From UBA1952 sp965246905 (GTDB lineage Bacteria; Bacteroidota; Bacteroidia; Chitinophagales; Chitinophagaceae), in assembly GCA_965246905.1 (NCBI GenBank), contig CBDFFZ010000015.1:1-64000 (forward strand): 64,000 nucleotides of DNA, read 5' to 3'. Shown here in pieces: positions 45,101-53,111 of this stretch. The position numbers and the translations under genes were made by a program. Below the pieces are notes generated by a model that saw nothing but the letters and a program-made list of their open reading frames with translations, searched no databases and was not told where the DNA came from. The stretch's first letter is position 1, and each line of letters begins with the position of its first letter.

Positions 45101-47678
45101 CGGTGGCCGGCGTGCCGAGCACAGACAGGGTCACCGGGCTGCTGCCGCAGAAGGAAACAGGACCGCCCGCGCTGACCACGGGTGTGGCCGGTATGCCGCT
45201 GTTATTTACCGCCACCGCTACCGTGACTGCCGGGCTGGTGCAGCCATTGGCTGTAGCGGTGAGGCTGTAGGTGCCGGCCATGGCCGATGTGGCGCCGGAT
45301 ATGATTGGGCTTGCCTGGGTAGTGGTAAAGCCGTTCGGGCCAGTCCAGCTATAGGCAACGCCGGCCACTGTAGGCGTTGCCAGGTAGATCGTGCTGCCCG
45401 GGCACACCGGCGAATTGCTGCTGGTGGCGGGCGTGGCGGTGGCGTTCACCGTTATGGCAATGGCGTTAGAAGCCACAGAGGCGGCGCAGACAGAAACGTT
45501 CTTCACCGTGTAGGTGCCGGTGGCCTGCGCCGAATAGGTGCCCGCCGTAGCGCCGCCGATGACAGTACCGTTGAGCTGCCATTGAAAGTTGATGCCGCTC
45601 ACAGGCGTAACCTGCGTGGCGAAGCTCAGCCGCCAGCTTGTAAAACCGTAGACGTCCGAATAGTAGGTGCCATAGCCGCTATAGTTGGCCAATAGGTTGG
45701 TGCCGCCGCCGGCGATTTCCATGGTGTAGGTAGCGCCCGGCGTGAGCGATAAGGCTGCAGCATACGGAATGAAAATGTTGAACCACCCAGAAGAGTTGCC
45801 CAGTGTGAAGGTGGTGGTGTATAGCGGCGTGCCGGCAGTGCCGCTGCCGCTGTAGATGTTCAGGGTGCGCGTGACGGGCGTGGAGCCATTCTTGCAGACC
45901 TGGATGCTTGTGGTGTAGCCGGCTACGGTGGGCACAAACGTCTGGTACTGCGTACCACCGGTGGTGGCGGCGCCGGAGCCCGTATAAGAAAGGTCGGTGA
46001 CCTCGGTGCCGATCGCCGTCAGGGTTACCGCGTTGCCGGCGCAGATGGTGGTAGCAGCCCCGCCTGCGCTGATCACGAGTGCAGCCGGCGGCATGCTGCT
46101 ACTTACCGCTACCGCTACCGTGCCTGCCGCGCTGGTGCAGCCGTTGTTGGTGACGGTGACGCTGTAGGGTCCGGCCATGGCCGCAGTAGCGCCGCTAATG
46201 GTCGGGTTTTGCAGGTTGGAAGTAAAGGCGTTAGGGCCGGTCCAGCTATAGGTAGCGCCGGCTATGGTAGCCGTGGACAGGTTGATTGTAGCGCCGGCGC
46301 ATACCGGCGTGTTGCTGCCTGGGGCTGGTGTAGCAGGGGTGTTCATGGTCACCGCAATGCCATTGGAAGCGGCAGAGGTCGTGCAGCCAACGCTCTTCAC
46401 GGTGTAGGTGCCGGTACCGGATGCGGCATAGGTGGCCGCTGTAGCGCCGCCGATATTGTTGCCGTTGAGCAGCCACTGATATCCGGGGCCTGGCACGGGC
46501 GTCACCTCCGTAATGAAGTTCAGGCGATAGGGCGAGAAGCCGTAAGTGTTGGCGTAATAGACGCCATACCCACTGCTGTTGCCCAGCAGGGTGGTAGGGC
46601 CGCCGGTGATCGCAAAGGTGTAGGTAGCACCCGGTGTCAGCGACAAGGCCGCAGCGTAGGAAATGGGTACGTTGAGCAACCCGGCGGCGCCGAGCGAAAA
46701 GGCAGCGCTGTGCAGCAACGTTCCGCCCGTGCCGCTGCCGCTGTAGATGCTCAGGGTGCGTGCGCCGCTCTGCGCGTTGAAGAGGTAGATCTGGAGACCG
46801 GTGGTGTAGCCGGCTTTGGTGGGTACAAACGTCTGGTAGTGCGTATCGCCCACGAGGCCGGCGGTGCTGGCGCTGAATGAAAGGTCGGTGACCGGTGCGG
46901 TGGATACCGACAGCGCCACCGGGCTGCCGGCGCAGATAGCGGTAGGGCCGCCCGCGCTGATCGTGGGTATGGCCGCCGTGGGGTTCAGGGCAAAGCCGGC
47001 AGCGCTGGTGGCGGTGCTGCCGCCGCCCGTGGTCACCCCGATAGCGCCGGACGATGCGGGGGTAGCAGTGATCTGCGTAGCAGAGTTGACGGTGAAGGAA
47101 GCCGCCGGCGTGCCGCCAAAGGTCACCGCCGTAACACAGCCAAGGTTGGTACCGGTGATGACGACCGGCGTGACCGTGCAGCTGGACGTAGGCGTGAAGG
47201 AAGAGACGGTCGGGGCAGGCGCGGGCGTGGTACAAGACCCGGTGTAGGCTACGTTCATCTGGAAGCCTGCATCTATGACGGAGTTGTCGCTGGAGAACCG
47301 GACGGTCAGCGTCTGGCCAGGGCAGCTGGTGTAGTTGAAGCTGCCGGTGCCGGTGTAGGAGGCCAGCAAAGCGCCGCCTGTGCCGGTGCCGGAGTAGATC
47401 CGCACGAAGTCGTAGCTGGTCTCTGTGCTATAGGTACCCGACAGAGTAATGACGCCGGAGTTGGCGTTTGTCAGCACTGTGTAGCCATCCGAATTGTTAG
47501 CGTAACTACCGGCGCTTCCACCGGGGTCATACAGCGTGGAGTTTTGCCCGCAGGGCACCGTGTTGAAGCCGCTGGCGGGCACATTCACGACCGTTTGCCC
47601 GAAGGCATTGCCGGCCCCAAGCCCCACGAGGAGTAGGAGGAAGGCCAGGATCTGAATTATGCGTCTATTTATGTTCAT
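42177..47678 (-). CDS. 1833-residue CUB/TIG/Ig-repeat surface protein with T9SS sorting domain
   Basis: A secreted protein with signal peptide 1-28 (LLLLVGLGAGNAFGQ). A CUB-like domain spans about 30-155 (SYDFVRIYSGTGTGG), then a TIG/IPT domain at about 155-235. Four repeats of about 296 residues begin near 238, 533, 832 and 1128. Each has an ISAGGPTAICAGS opening, a jelly-roll-like segment (YQTFVPTxAGYTTGLQ, RTLSIYSGSGTGGTLL) and Ig-like parts with YQWLLNG and SWTGPNGF. After about 1345 come a beta-helix-like stretch and a type IX secretion sorting domain (TTYPNPAKDILTV). Likely a surface adhesin or matrix protein. The gene is about 60% GC in lines I counted by hand, above the flanking strip. 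Possible LytTR-like sites lie upstream. Confidence 0.88.
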   Translation of the reverse strand: MNINRRIIQILAFLLLLVGLGAGNAFGQTVVNVPASGFNTVPCGQNSTLYDPGGSAGSYANNSDGYTVLTNANSGVITLSGTYSTETSYDFVRIYSGTGTGGALLASYTGTGSFNYTSCPGQTLTVRFSSDNSVIDAGFQMNVAYTGSCTTPAPAPTVSSFTPTSSCTVTPVVITGTNLGCVTAVTFGGTPAASFTVNSATQITATPASSGAIGVTTGGGSTATSAAGFALNPTAAIPTISAGGPTAICAGSPVALSVSTAPVTDLSFSASTAGLVGDTHYQTFVPTKAGYTTGLQIYLFNAQSGARTLSIYSGSGTGGTLLHSAAFSLGAAGLLNVPISYAAALSLTPGATYTFAITGGPTTLLGNSSGYGVYYANTYGFSPYRLNFITEVTPVPGPGYQWLLNGNNIGGATAATYAASGTGTYTVKSVGCTTSAASNGIAVTMNTPATPAPGSNTPVCAGATINLSTATIAGATYSWTGPNAFTSNLQNPTISGATAAMAGPYSVTVTNNGCTSAAGTVAVAVSSSMPPAALVISAGGAATTICAGNAVTLTAIGTEVTDLSYTGSGAATTGGTQYQTFVPTVAGYTTSIQVCKNGSTPVTRTLNIYSGSGTAGTPLYTTTFTLGNSSGWFNIFIPYAAALSLTPGATYTMEIAGGGTNLLANYSGYGTYYSDVYGFTSWRLSFATQVTPVSGINFQWQLNGTVIGGATAGTYSAQATGTYTVKNVSVCAASVASNAIAITVNATATPATSSNSPVCPGSTIYLATPTVAGVAYSWTGPNGFTTTQASPIISGATSAMAGTYSLTATANGCTSPAVTVAVAVNNSGIPATPVVSAGGPVSFCGSSPVTLSVLGTPATDLSLTVNSIATSGTTQYQTFVPTLAGYTTGLQIFLNSSQSGTRILSIYSGTGTGGTLLHSAAFSLGAAGWLNIPIPYAMALNLIPGATYTFAITGGTTYLTANNSGYGTYYSTDYGFATWRLNFITQVTPMTGPGYQWQLNGAVIGGATAGTYVTSGTGIYTAKNVSACGTVSAASNSIAVNSIPATPVPGSNTPVCSGNAINLTTAAVSGATYSWTGPGGFTSSVQNPNISGATTAMTGNYNATVTVNGCASAAGTVAVWVNSSIPGAPVISAGGPTATCAGSAVTLSVSTAPATDLSYTATTVAATGTTQYQTFVPNLAGYTTGIQVVMLGVQGGTRTLSIYSGSGMTGTLLYSTTFGLGNPGWFNIPIPAAAALSLTPGATYTFAITGGTTNLVGSYSGYGTYYSDFWGFPGYSLSFKTEVTPVPGPGYQWLLNGNNIGGATAATYAASAAGTYTAKNVSCAASSAASNAIAVTAGPAGQWLGATSNDWNTGANWCGGVVPTATTDINIPASGSVPFMPTLSAAGSAKDITLENGSLLTVASGGNLALYGSLSNAGTGALSAGSGTVNFAGTAAQTIMPGFTAGTLTISGGATKTLSGPVTVNNQLSFGSGMLDVGSNQLTLGSGATITGASATQYVRTSQPGGRLARTVGSTPVAFPVGNTTYNPATLTNSGTSDQFAVGVRNQVLSEGATGSPVNPAATYAVNRTWDVSEATTGGSVVTMQLQWNAGQENTSSFDYTHAYIAHYTGSSYDNSYPSALLAPPAVGYPGASPYSAVRTGITSFSPFVVASAGGGAPLPVELMGITASNAGSRNQVKWTTANERNLAAYFVERSTDAKTFIQMEEVATTGIGGYITYDNQPNKGLTYYRLKMVDQDGSFAYSKTVQAFMGSNGEVVVTTYPNPAKDILTVRVDGAAAGGRVALCDLSGRVLITGTLNAGIAQFNTQALASGIYLTVYEGNGVKKVTKVTIAR
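43640..46970 (-). repeat. Four direct repeats of about 890 bp within the T9SS gene
   Basis: The encoded ISAGG-type openings fall near 46965, 46078, 45183 and 44294, giving periods of about 887, 895 and 889 bp. The fourth copy is cut short near 43640. DNA similarity between units is high in many stretches (for example the strings encoding GATYTFAITGG and TLSIYSGSG), so recent duplication or recombination is plausible. Confidence 0.75.
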
Positions 47679-48117
47679 TCGAATATTTGGTGCTTGCCGT
47701 CGTTTGTTTGAGACAAGGCGATTGCTTGGATAAAATTGATGTTGCCGGGTAGCTGTGTTGTACGCTCCCGGTAACCAGTACCTCCGTGAAGGTAGTTTCC
47801 AAACAGGCCACTTATTGAAAAGTTGACCAACGGGGATAGATAGTTGACGAACGGGGCTGAATAGTTGATGATCGCCCTTTTTTGGTAGATCAATTCACCT
47901 TATGACTTTATTAAAAAATGTTTTCCAAAGACTGAATTACCCTATTCTACACCGCTTCATAAATGCATTGCGGGTAACAAAAAAAGCCCCTCACGAAACC
48001 CAGCGGATTGCCGAAGTAGAGCCAACTAGGTGTACAGTTGCAGATCTACTCCACAACTATAAATGATTGGGTTTAAATATCCAGTAAACGATAGATTAGA
48101 TATAATAAAACATTGGA
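47679..48117. other. 439-nt AT-rich intergenic strip
   Basis: No convincing gene. It carries the 21-bp imperfect direct repeats at 47821-47862 upstream of the T9SS gene. Composition drops sharply from the GC-rich gene to this strip and the decayed genes beyond it (18 of 60 GC in 48121-48180). Confidence 0.55.
47821..47874 (-). promoter_or_regulatory. Imperfect 21-bp direct repeats, LytTR-like binding site
   Basis: On the plus strand AGTTGACCAACGGGGATAGA and AGTTGACGAACGGGGCTGAA start 21 bp apart, with a partial third copy at 47863. On the minus strand, which is the sense strand of the T9SS gene starting at 47678, they contain CCCGTTCGT and CCCGTTGGT. This fits 8 of 9 positions of the LytTR half-site pattern ([TA][AC][CA]GTTN[AG][TG]) with the usual 12-bp spacer, about 150-180 nt before the start codon. 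A LytTR regulator is encoded at 52374-53111. The link is inference. Confidence 0.4.
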
Positions 48118-48345
48118 TTATTTATTGATTTTACAACCAAAATGTTCAACCAGCTCTCTCACATCTGAATAGTGATAATAATCAATAAAGTCCCATCAGG
48201 CATGTCTAAATTCTTCACTCTATCGACGATCATTGGAATCTGCAATAATCGAAATTTGATAAAGCAAATAAGGCTTAATCTCATTGTACTGTATTAGTCC
48301 TGCTTTGGAATATCTATTAGACAAACTTAGCTGGTCTAGATAATC
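48118..48345 (-). pseudogene. Decayed hypothetical gene with two in-frame stops
   Basis: A continuous minus-strand frame reads GLIQYNEIKPYLLYQISIIA, DSNDRR, TAG, SEEFRHA, TGA, WDFIDYYHYSDVRELVEHFG, CKINK and then TAA at 48118-48120. The amino-acid texture on both sides of the two stops is that of a normal soluble helical protein, which suggests a once intact gene. The upstream part runs into the 24-bp tandem repeat (encoding a doubled IGSFDDYP-like block), and no start is clear. No family recognised. Confidence 0.4.
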
Positions 48346-48386
48346 ATCAAATGAACCAATCGGATAATCATCAAATGAACCAATCG
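48339..48386. repeat. Perfect 24-bp tandem repeat, two copies
   Basis: The unit begins GATAATCATCAAATG and ends AACCAATCG. Copies are 48339-48362 and 48363-48386 with no mismatch. It sits directly before the recombinase remnant. Confidence 0.8.
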
Positions 48387-48392
48387 GATTCC

Positions 48393-48637
48393 GGATTATC
48401 GAACCTTGGAAAAACCATTGAAAAAGCGGTGTTACTATCGACGAAACTCGCGCCCCATAGGTTTCCAGTGATCCCATGGCCAAGGAGAAACTGCAAAAAC
48501 TGGTGTTTCCGGACGGAATTGTCTATGATCGCGAAAAAGGGCATTATCGAACCGAAAGAGTGAATTCCGTTTTCGAGCTGATCGCAAGCCTGGCGCAGGT
48601 TTCAAAGGAAAAAGAAAAGGGACAAACCGGTTATTAA
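48393..48637 (+). pseudogene. C-terminal remnant of a serine site-specific recombinase
   Basis: The last part reads MAKEKLQKLVFPDGIVYDRE, KGHYRTERVNSVFELI, ending at TAA 48635-48637. This is the characteristic end of large serine recombinases of Bacteroidota, in which KLQxLxFPEGI and YRTxxVNSxF recur. The stretch just before it (NLGKTIEKAVLLSTKLAP, from about 48393) fits the preceding helix in another frame, so at least one frameshift lies near 48455, where a TAG also occurs. The catalytic and DNA-binding domains are gone. It points toward the 3' end of tRNA-Ser, 22 nt away, as expected for an element integrated there. Confidence 0.65.
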
Positions 48638-48659
48638 ACCAATTTATCCCTTTTAAGAG

Positions 48660-48744
48660 CGGAGGGAGAGGGATTCGAACCCCCGGACCTGTAACAGTCA
48701 ACAGTTTTCAAGACTGCCGCAATCGACCACTCTGCCATCCCTCC
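48660..48744 (-). tRNA. tRNA-Ser(UGA)
   Basis: Acceptor stem GGAGGGA (48744-48738) pairs with TCCCTCC (48667-48661), with G73 at 48660. The anticodon loop CTTGAAA gives anticodon TGA (complement of 48708-48710), with the stem GCAGT/ACTGT. A long variable arm (class II) and the T-loop GGTTCGAATCC are present. CCA is not encoded. This class of tRNA gene is a common integration target, and a recombinase remnant lies at its 3' end. Confidence 0.95.
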
Positions 48745-48889
48745 GCTGCAAAAATAAGCCGTGAATACTTAAATCAAAATCTTTTTTCGCCAGTGGCAAC
48801 ATTATTTCAAAGCCCATGTTAAAAGTCTGCGTTCCCCCAGAACTTTGCTATACGCTACTCCGTATATACACGCTAACTTTCCTTTTTTA

Positions 48890-49570
48890 ATGAAGCGTCT
48901 TTTTCCATCTGCAATGCTTACAGCTTTTTTACTATTCCAGCTTATTGCCTGCACACAGGATGATGAACGCTTTAAAACCACAAAAACATTTATGCAAATG
49001 AGCACAACACCGGCTTCAGATACGAACCCGACCCAACAAACAGATACGGCCACTTTTGCTGCCGGCTGCTTCTGGTGCACTGAAGCCCAGTTCCAACAGC
49101 TCGAAGGCGTAGAAAAAGTAGAAAGCGGCTATGAGGGCGGCCATGTGAAAAACCCATCTTACAAGGATATTTGTACCGGCACAACAGGTCATGCCGAGGT
49201 ATGTAATGTATATTATGATCCTGCTAAGATCAGCTATGATGAGCTGCTTGCTGCCTTCTGGACAACGCATGACCCTACACAGCTCAACCGCCAGGGCAAT
49301 GATGTAGGCACCCAATACCGTTCAGCAATCTTCTTCCATAATGAAGAGCAACGTGCTAAGGCAGAAAAGTACAAACAGAAGCTCAATGCAGAAAAAGCCT
49401 GGGATAAGCCGGTGGTAACCGAAATTGCGCCAGCCAGCACTTTTTACAAGGCGGAGGATTACCATCAGGATTACTATAACCAAAATGGCAACCAGCCTTA
49501 TTGCACGTTTGTAGTTGGGCCGAAACTGGAAAAATTCAAAAAAGTATTTGCCGGCAAGCTTAAAAAATAA
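48890..49570 (+). CDS. msrA: Peptide-methionine (S)-S-oxide reductase, lipoprotein form
   Basis: MsrA repairs methionine S-sulfoxide in proteins. I start at ATG 48890 (226 residues), which gives a signal of the lipoprotein type (MKRLFPSAMLTAFLLFQLIAC), so the enzyme is probably exported and anchored rather than cytosolic. The catalytic GCFWC motif is present, followed by the family segments EGVEKVESGYEGGHVKNPSY, GHAEVCNVYYDP and THDPTQLNRQGNDVGTQYRS, and the C-terminal YHQDYY. A Ser/Thr-rich linker joins anchor and domain. A strong terminator follows at 49590-49626. Confidence 0.93.
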   Translation: MKRLFPSAMLTAFLLFQLIACTQDDERFKTTKTFMQMSTTPASDTNPTQQTDTATFAAGCFWCTEAQFQQLEGVEKVESGYEGGHVKNPSYKDICTGTTGHAEVCNVYYDPAKISYDELLAAFWTTHDPTQLNRQGNDVGTQYRSAIFFHNEEQRAKAEKYKQKLNAEKAWDKPVVTEIAPASTFYKAEDYHQDYYNQNGNQPYCTFVVGPKLEKFKKVFAGKLKK

Positions 49571-49589
49571 GCTGATTTAATGGTGAAAA

Positions 49590-49626
49590 TAAAAGACGGC
49601 TCCTTGTAATGAAGAGCCGTCTTTTA
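49590..49626. terminator. Bidirectional-looking terminator after msrA
   Basis: A 13-bp stem, TAAAAGACGGCTC (49590-49602) with GAGCCGTCTTTTA (49614-49626), with T-rich sequence on both strands. It terminates msrA and could also stop readthrough from the minus-strand metalloprotease gene. Confidence 0.8.
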
Positions 49627-49826
49627 TTATTGCTATTACCGTTTCGGCATTTATTAAAAAAAGCATGTACGTGCTCCAATACCTATTCCGGACAACTAAT
49701 TTTGTCACGTTTTGCCCATTCCTGAGATGCTATCGCGCCGTCTCTTGCAGAACCTATGCTCCCGGCAAAAAGAAGAACCCGTAGGGTGAAAAATAGCTCG
49801 CCGAGAATTATCAGGTCCTTCTAATC

Positions 49827-52076
49827 TTAATCAATCCTTACTTTTTTAAGGATAGTATGGCCGCTTGTGGCTTCCGTAAGCCGAAGGAAGTATAAGCCCC
49901 GGCTGTAATTTGCTACAGGTATCATTGCACCTTTGCCTGCTATTATACCTTTCCAGATTGTTTGGCCCTGTAAATTCATCAATGCTGCATCTAAACGTGT
50001 ACCGGCGCTGTTTTGCACATAAAGCTCTGTAGTAGCCGGCACTGGATAAACGTTTATAGCGTCAGTGAGCGACACATTGCCCACGCTGGTTCCATTTCCC
50101 TGCGTAATAACAAAGTTTGCATTACTGATGTCGAAAAACACATTACCCGATCCTTTCACTTTCACTCTTGCGATCCCGGTAACGACATTGGGCAGAAACA
50201 CCGAAGCACTCCCGGAATTCGGCACACCGGATGCCAGCAGATAGGGATAAGTATGGCCGCCATCTATAGAAAGGTAAATATCTACATTAGCACAGCTGAT
50301 TGGCGATGCAGTTGTGCCGGATACATTCCACTTTACGGTTTCTGTAGTGCTGCCTACCCACGATACAGCGCTTGTATTAGGGCTTGTTACCGCAAATGGC
50401 GTACCAGTATTTATTACATCTAAGTGAATAGTATCATCCGGAGTATTCACCGTTCCTACTCCGTTCAGAATGGCTCTTGTAGTAAGCTTAAAGGTGAGGA
50501 AGCGGGCAGTATCCGGCAGCCGCTCTCCGGCATAGGCTATTGAGTTAATAAGGAGCTTTGTTAATGTTGGAAAGATCCGGGTACGGCTTGTATCGGGAGT
50601 AAATGAGCGGAATACCGGCCCTTTAAAATGTGTATTCACGAGCCTTGCGCCAAAATCACCCCGGTTCCATTGCTCCCAGCAATACGTTTTTTCATCATTA
50701 CCTATAGAATCTGTGGCTGCGGGAGCAGTGATTTCAAAAGGGGTTTTATAAGGAATAGTGTAAGAAGCCGTGAACGAAGGAACAGATAAAGATTTATTGC
50801 CGGAAATAGTAACAGCCGGGCAGGTAGCAGCAGGTGCCTGATTCAGATTAGTGATGATCTCAGAGAGGTTCCAGGCATGAAAGTAAGCATTGCTGTGCGT
50901 CTGAATATTATCCGGAGAGCAGAGGCCGGCATAAGCCATAATAGTGGTGCCGCCTGAGGGCTCATAAGCGGATGATGGGTCTGCATTGGTAGCACAGGAG
51001 CCATCCGTATTATTATTAAAAGGGTGGTTGGCGCCAAATTGGTGGCCCATCTCATGCGCTACAAAATCAATATCATAGGCATCGCCAACGGGGTTTGGCA
51101 GTCCGGTTACACCCATCGCTTTGCTGGTAGATTTACAGAGACACTGCAGAATGGCAATACCGCCTCCGCCCGTGCTGAATACATGGCCTATATCATAATT
51201 GGCGGAGCCGATGCGTGCGTTTACTGTAGTCTGGTTTTCTCCCAACATCAAGCTGCCATCACTATTTGTATAAGGGTCCGTGCTTCCGTTTAAAAATATC
51301 AGCGTGTCTTCTTTGGCAATGAGCTGCATCGTTGATGCAAGTTCGCGCTCATATACACCGTTTACCCGGTTGATACTCGTAACCATCGCACTTAGCACCG
51401 CCGCTTTTGTAGGGGAAGCTCCGGCCACCGCCACTGCATACTCGCCGGTGCAGGCAAGCGCCAACCGGAAGGTGCGTAGCCTGCTGCCGTTGATCGTTTT
51501 TGCAACTCCTGATTCTTCATTAATCACCTGGTCTTCCAGTGCGTTATAGCCGGTACCCTTTGTAAAGCAGCTCATCAGATCGCTGGTGCGCAGGTAATCT
51601 TTACGGTAGTAGGAAATATAATAATCACTGCGCTCATTGCTGTAAGGATCCACAAAAGAAGTATTAGTGCCGTCATAGATCATGGCATGAAAGCCACTTA
51701 AAGTAAAATCGATCTTGGCAGTAATGCGGCTATTTCCCGGATCGGTTCCGGTAAAAGTCCGGATGCCTTCATACCGGGCCTGGAGGTCTTTATCCATCGT
51801 ATTGTTGCGCCATACGGTAAAGTCTTTTACCGAGCCGTCCGGCATGGGCAGCGCAATAGTCTGGCCGGCGCTGGCATTGTCTTTAAGACCCGTAAGCGCA
51901 GCGCTGAGACTGGCGTCATTCACAGTAAACAAAGCATAGGCATTCGGGATAATCAGCCGCTTGCCGCCTGTGGGAACTGTAGTGCCTTCCATATGTCGCC
52001 ATCCATTATAAGCGCCGGCCTGCAATGCGCCTAAAATACAAGTAAATACAAGGAGAATTATTTTCCGGATTTTCAT
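49827..52076 (-). CDS. Reprolysin-like zinc metalloprotease with T9SS sorting domain
   Basis: A 749-residue secreted protease. The signal peptide is about 1-22 (ILLVFTCILGALQAG). A propeptide-like region follows, then an M12B-like catalytic domain with the zinc motif HEMGHQFGANH at about 340-350 and a downstream IMAY Met-turn (TTIMAYAGLC). The next region is beta-sandwich-rich and contains the PNSGSASVFLP-type strands seen in Bacteroidota proteases. The end is a type IX secretion sorting domain (INVYPVPATTELYV...YSRGLYFLRL). It is probably released outside or held on the surface to digest protein. No inhibitor or partner gene is next to it. Confidence 0.9.
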   Translation of the reverse strand: MKIRKIILLVFTCILGALQAGAYNGWRHMEGTTVPTGGKRLIIPNAYALFTVNDASLSAALTGLKDNASAGQTIALPMPDGSVKDFTVWRNNTMDKDLQARYEGIRTFTGTDPGNSRITAKIDFTLSGFHAMIYDGTNTSFVDPYSNERSDYYISYYRKDYLRTSDLMSCFTKGTGYNALEDQVINEESGVAKTINGSRLRTFRLALACTGEYAVAVAGASPTKAAVLSAMVTSINRVNGVYERELASTMQLIAKEDTLIFLNGSTDPYTNSDGSLMLGENQTTVNARIGSANYDIGHVFSTGGGGIAILQCLCKSTSKAMGVTGLPNPVGDAYDIDFVAHEMGHQFGANHPFNNNTDGSCATNADPSSAYEPSGGTTIMAYAGLCSPDNIQTHSNAYFHAWNLSEIITNLNQAPAATCPAVTISGNKSLSVPSFTASYTIPYKTPFEITAPAATDSIGNDEKTYCWEQWNRGDFGARLVNTHFKGPVFRSFTPDTSRTRIFPTLTKLLINSIAYAGERLPDTARFLTFKLTTRAILNGVGTVNTPDDTIHLDVINTGTPFAVTSPNTSAVSWVGSTTETVKWNVSGTTASPISCANVDIYLSIDGGHTYPYLLASGVPNSGSASVFLPNVVTGIARVKVKGSGNVFFDISNANFVITQGNGTSVGNVSLTDAINVYPVPATTELYVQNSAGTRLDAALMNLQGQTIWKGIIAGKGAMIPVANYSRGLYFLRLTEATSGHTILKKVRID

Positions 52077-52373
52077 AAGATGAACCGCATAAAAATGATG
52101 CTAAGAGAAATTTGTTTCGGCAATTGTGCTTGAAAAAGTGGGACGGACTTAAAGATAAGAAAGAGTCGCGAGCAAGCGAATGGATAAAATCTTTAAGTAG
52201 TGTCTCAGTTCCAAAACGGGCCGCTGTGGGATGCTTCCCGATGTCCCCATAATGTGGGCAACATGAGTTTTGCGCGCAGGCTGAGCCACGTACCGGTGCA
52301 CCGGGTATGCTTTATGCAGCTCAGAAACAAAGCCGCGGGCAGCCATCCGCGATAGGATCAACAAGCTGTAACG
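52077..52373. other. 297-nt intergenic region, nothing recognised
   Basis: No gene, RNA or clear regulatory site is visible. It separates the metalloprotease start (minus strand) from the end of the LytTR gene. Confidence 0.5.
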
Positions 52374-53111
52374 CTACCACCCTAATACTGTTTTCAGTTT
52401 TGCCATGCCGCTCTTGCTCACTAATATTTTGGCGCCGCACTGTAGCCGTGCTATATGGCTTTCCTTCTCGTAAGGCTCAATCTTGGCAAGTCCGCTCACC
52501 GGTATCATGTAGGAGCGGTGCACACGTACAAATTGTGCAGGATCCAGCGCGGATTCTATACTGCCAAGAGTTGCCTTTTTCAGAAATGTAGCAGCCGCCG
52601 TTACGATCTTCACATAATCATCGGCAGCTTCAAGGTATTGGATCTCCGTGGCGGGGATAATGCGAATCGTACCATTGTCCTTTACTACAATGCGCTGCTG
52701 GTAACCTTCCGGCACAGCTTCCGGCAGGATGATGCGCTCTGGTGTTGCAGCATCGCTGCCAGCCCGCGCGAGCCATTTTTGGATGGCCTTATCGAAGCGG
52801 TCTTTCGTTACCGGCTTTAATAGATAATCAATCGCAGATGCATCGAATGCCTGCATGGCAAAAGCATCAAAAGCCGTAATAAAAATTACAGATGGCGGCG
52901 CATCCAGCAATTCCAGGAGCTCGAAGCCGCTGAGCCGGGGCATTTGCACATCTAAAAATATAAGGTCGGGGCTATACTGCTGTATGGCTTTAAACCCTTC
53001 AAAGCCATCAGCGCATTCGCCCACAACTTCAAATTGTTGATAGTTTTTCAGCAAGGCAGCGATCAATTGCCGGGCCAGCGGCTCATCATCAATCAGCAAT
53101 ACTTTGTACAT
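52374..53111 (-). CDS. LytTR-family response regulator
   Basis: A 245-residue two-component regulator. The receiver domain spans 1-120 with the acidic pair Asp8/Asp9, the phosphoacceptor Asp54 in IFLDVQMP, and the conserved Lys near 99 in YLLKPV. The LytTR DNA-binding domain covers about 140-243 (IRIIPATEIQYLEAADDYVK, RVHRSYMIPVSGL). LytTR proteins bind paired direct repeats with about 21-bp spacing. Its start overlaps the end of the kinase gene by 23 nt, so the pair is cotranscribed and probably works together. Target genes are not known; see the repeats at 47821. Confidence 0.93.
   Translation of the reverse strand: MYKVLLIDDEPLARQLIAALLKNYQQFEVVGECADGFEGFKAIQQYSPDLIFLDVQMPRLSGFELLELLDAPPSVIFITAFDAFAMQAFDASAIDYLLKPVTKDRFDKAIQKWLARAGSDAATPERIILPEAVPEGYQQRIVVKDNGTIRIIPATEIQYLEAADDYVKIVTAAATFLKKATLGSIESALDPAQFVRVHRSYMIPVSGLAKIEPYEKESHIARLQCGAKILVSKSGMAKLKTVLGW

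Noticed and set aside
44166..45695. 509-codon open frame on the plus strand
   Set aside because: It is the shadow of the GC-rich repeated T9SS gene on the other strand; composition is Gly/Ala/Arg-rich with no domain.
42177..47678. CRISPR-like reading of the repeats
   Set aside because: Repeat units are ~890 bp and coding, not short repeats with unique spacers.
47675..47893. 72-codon frame upstream of the T9SS gene
   Set aside because: Lies across the 21-bp direct repeats and has no coding texture; more likely regulatory.
52149..52364. 71-codon frame after the LytTR gene
   Set aside because: No recognisable features, and no start context.
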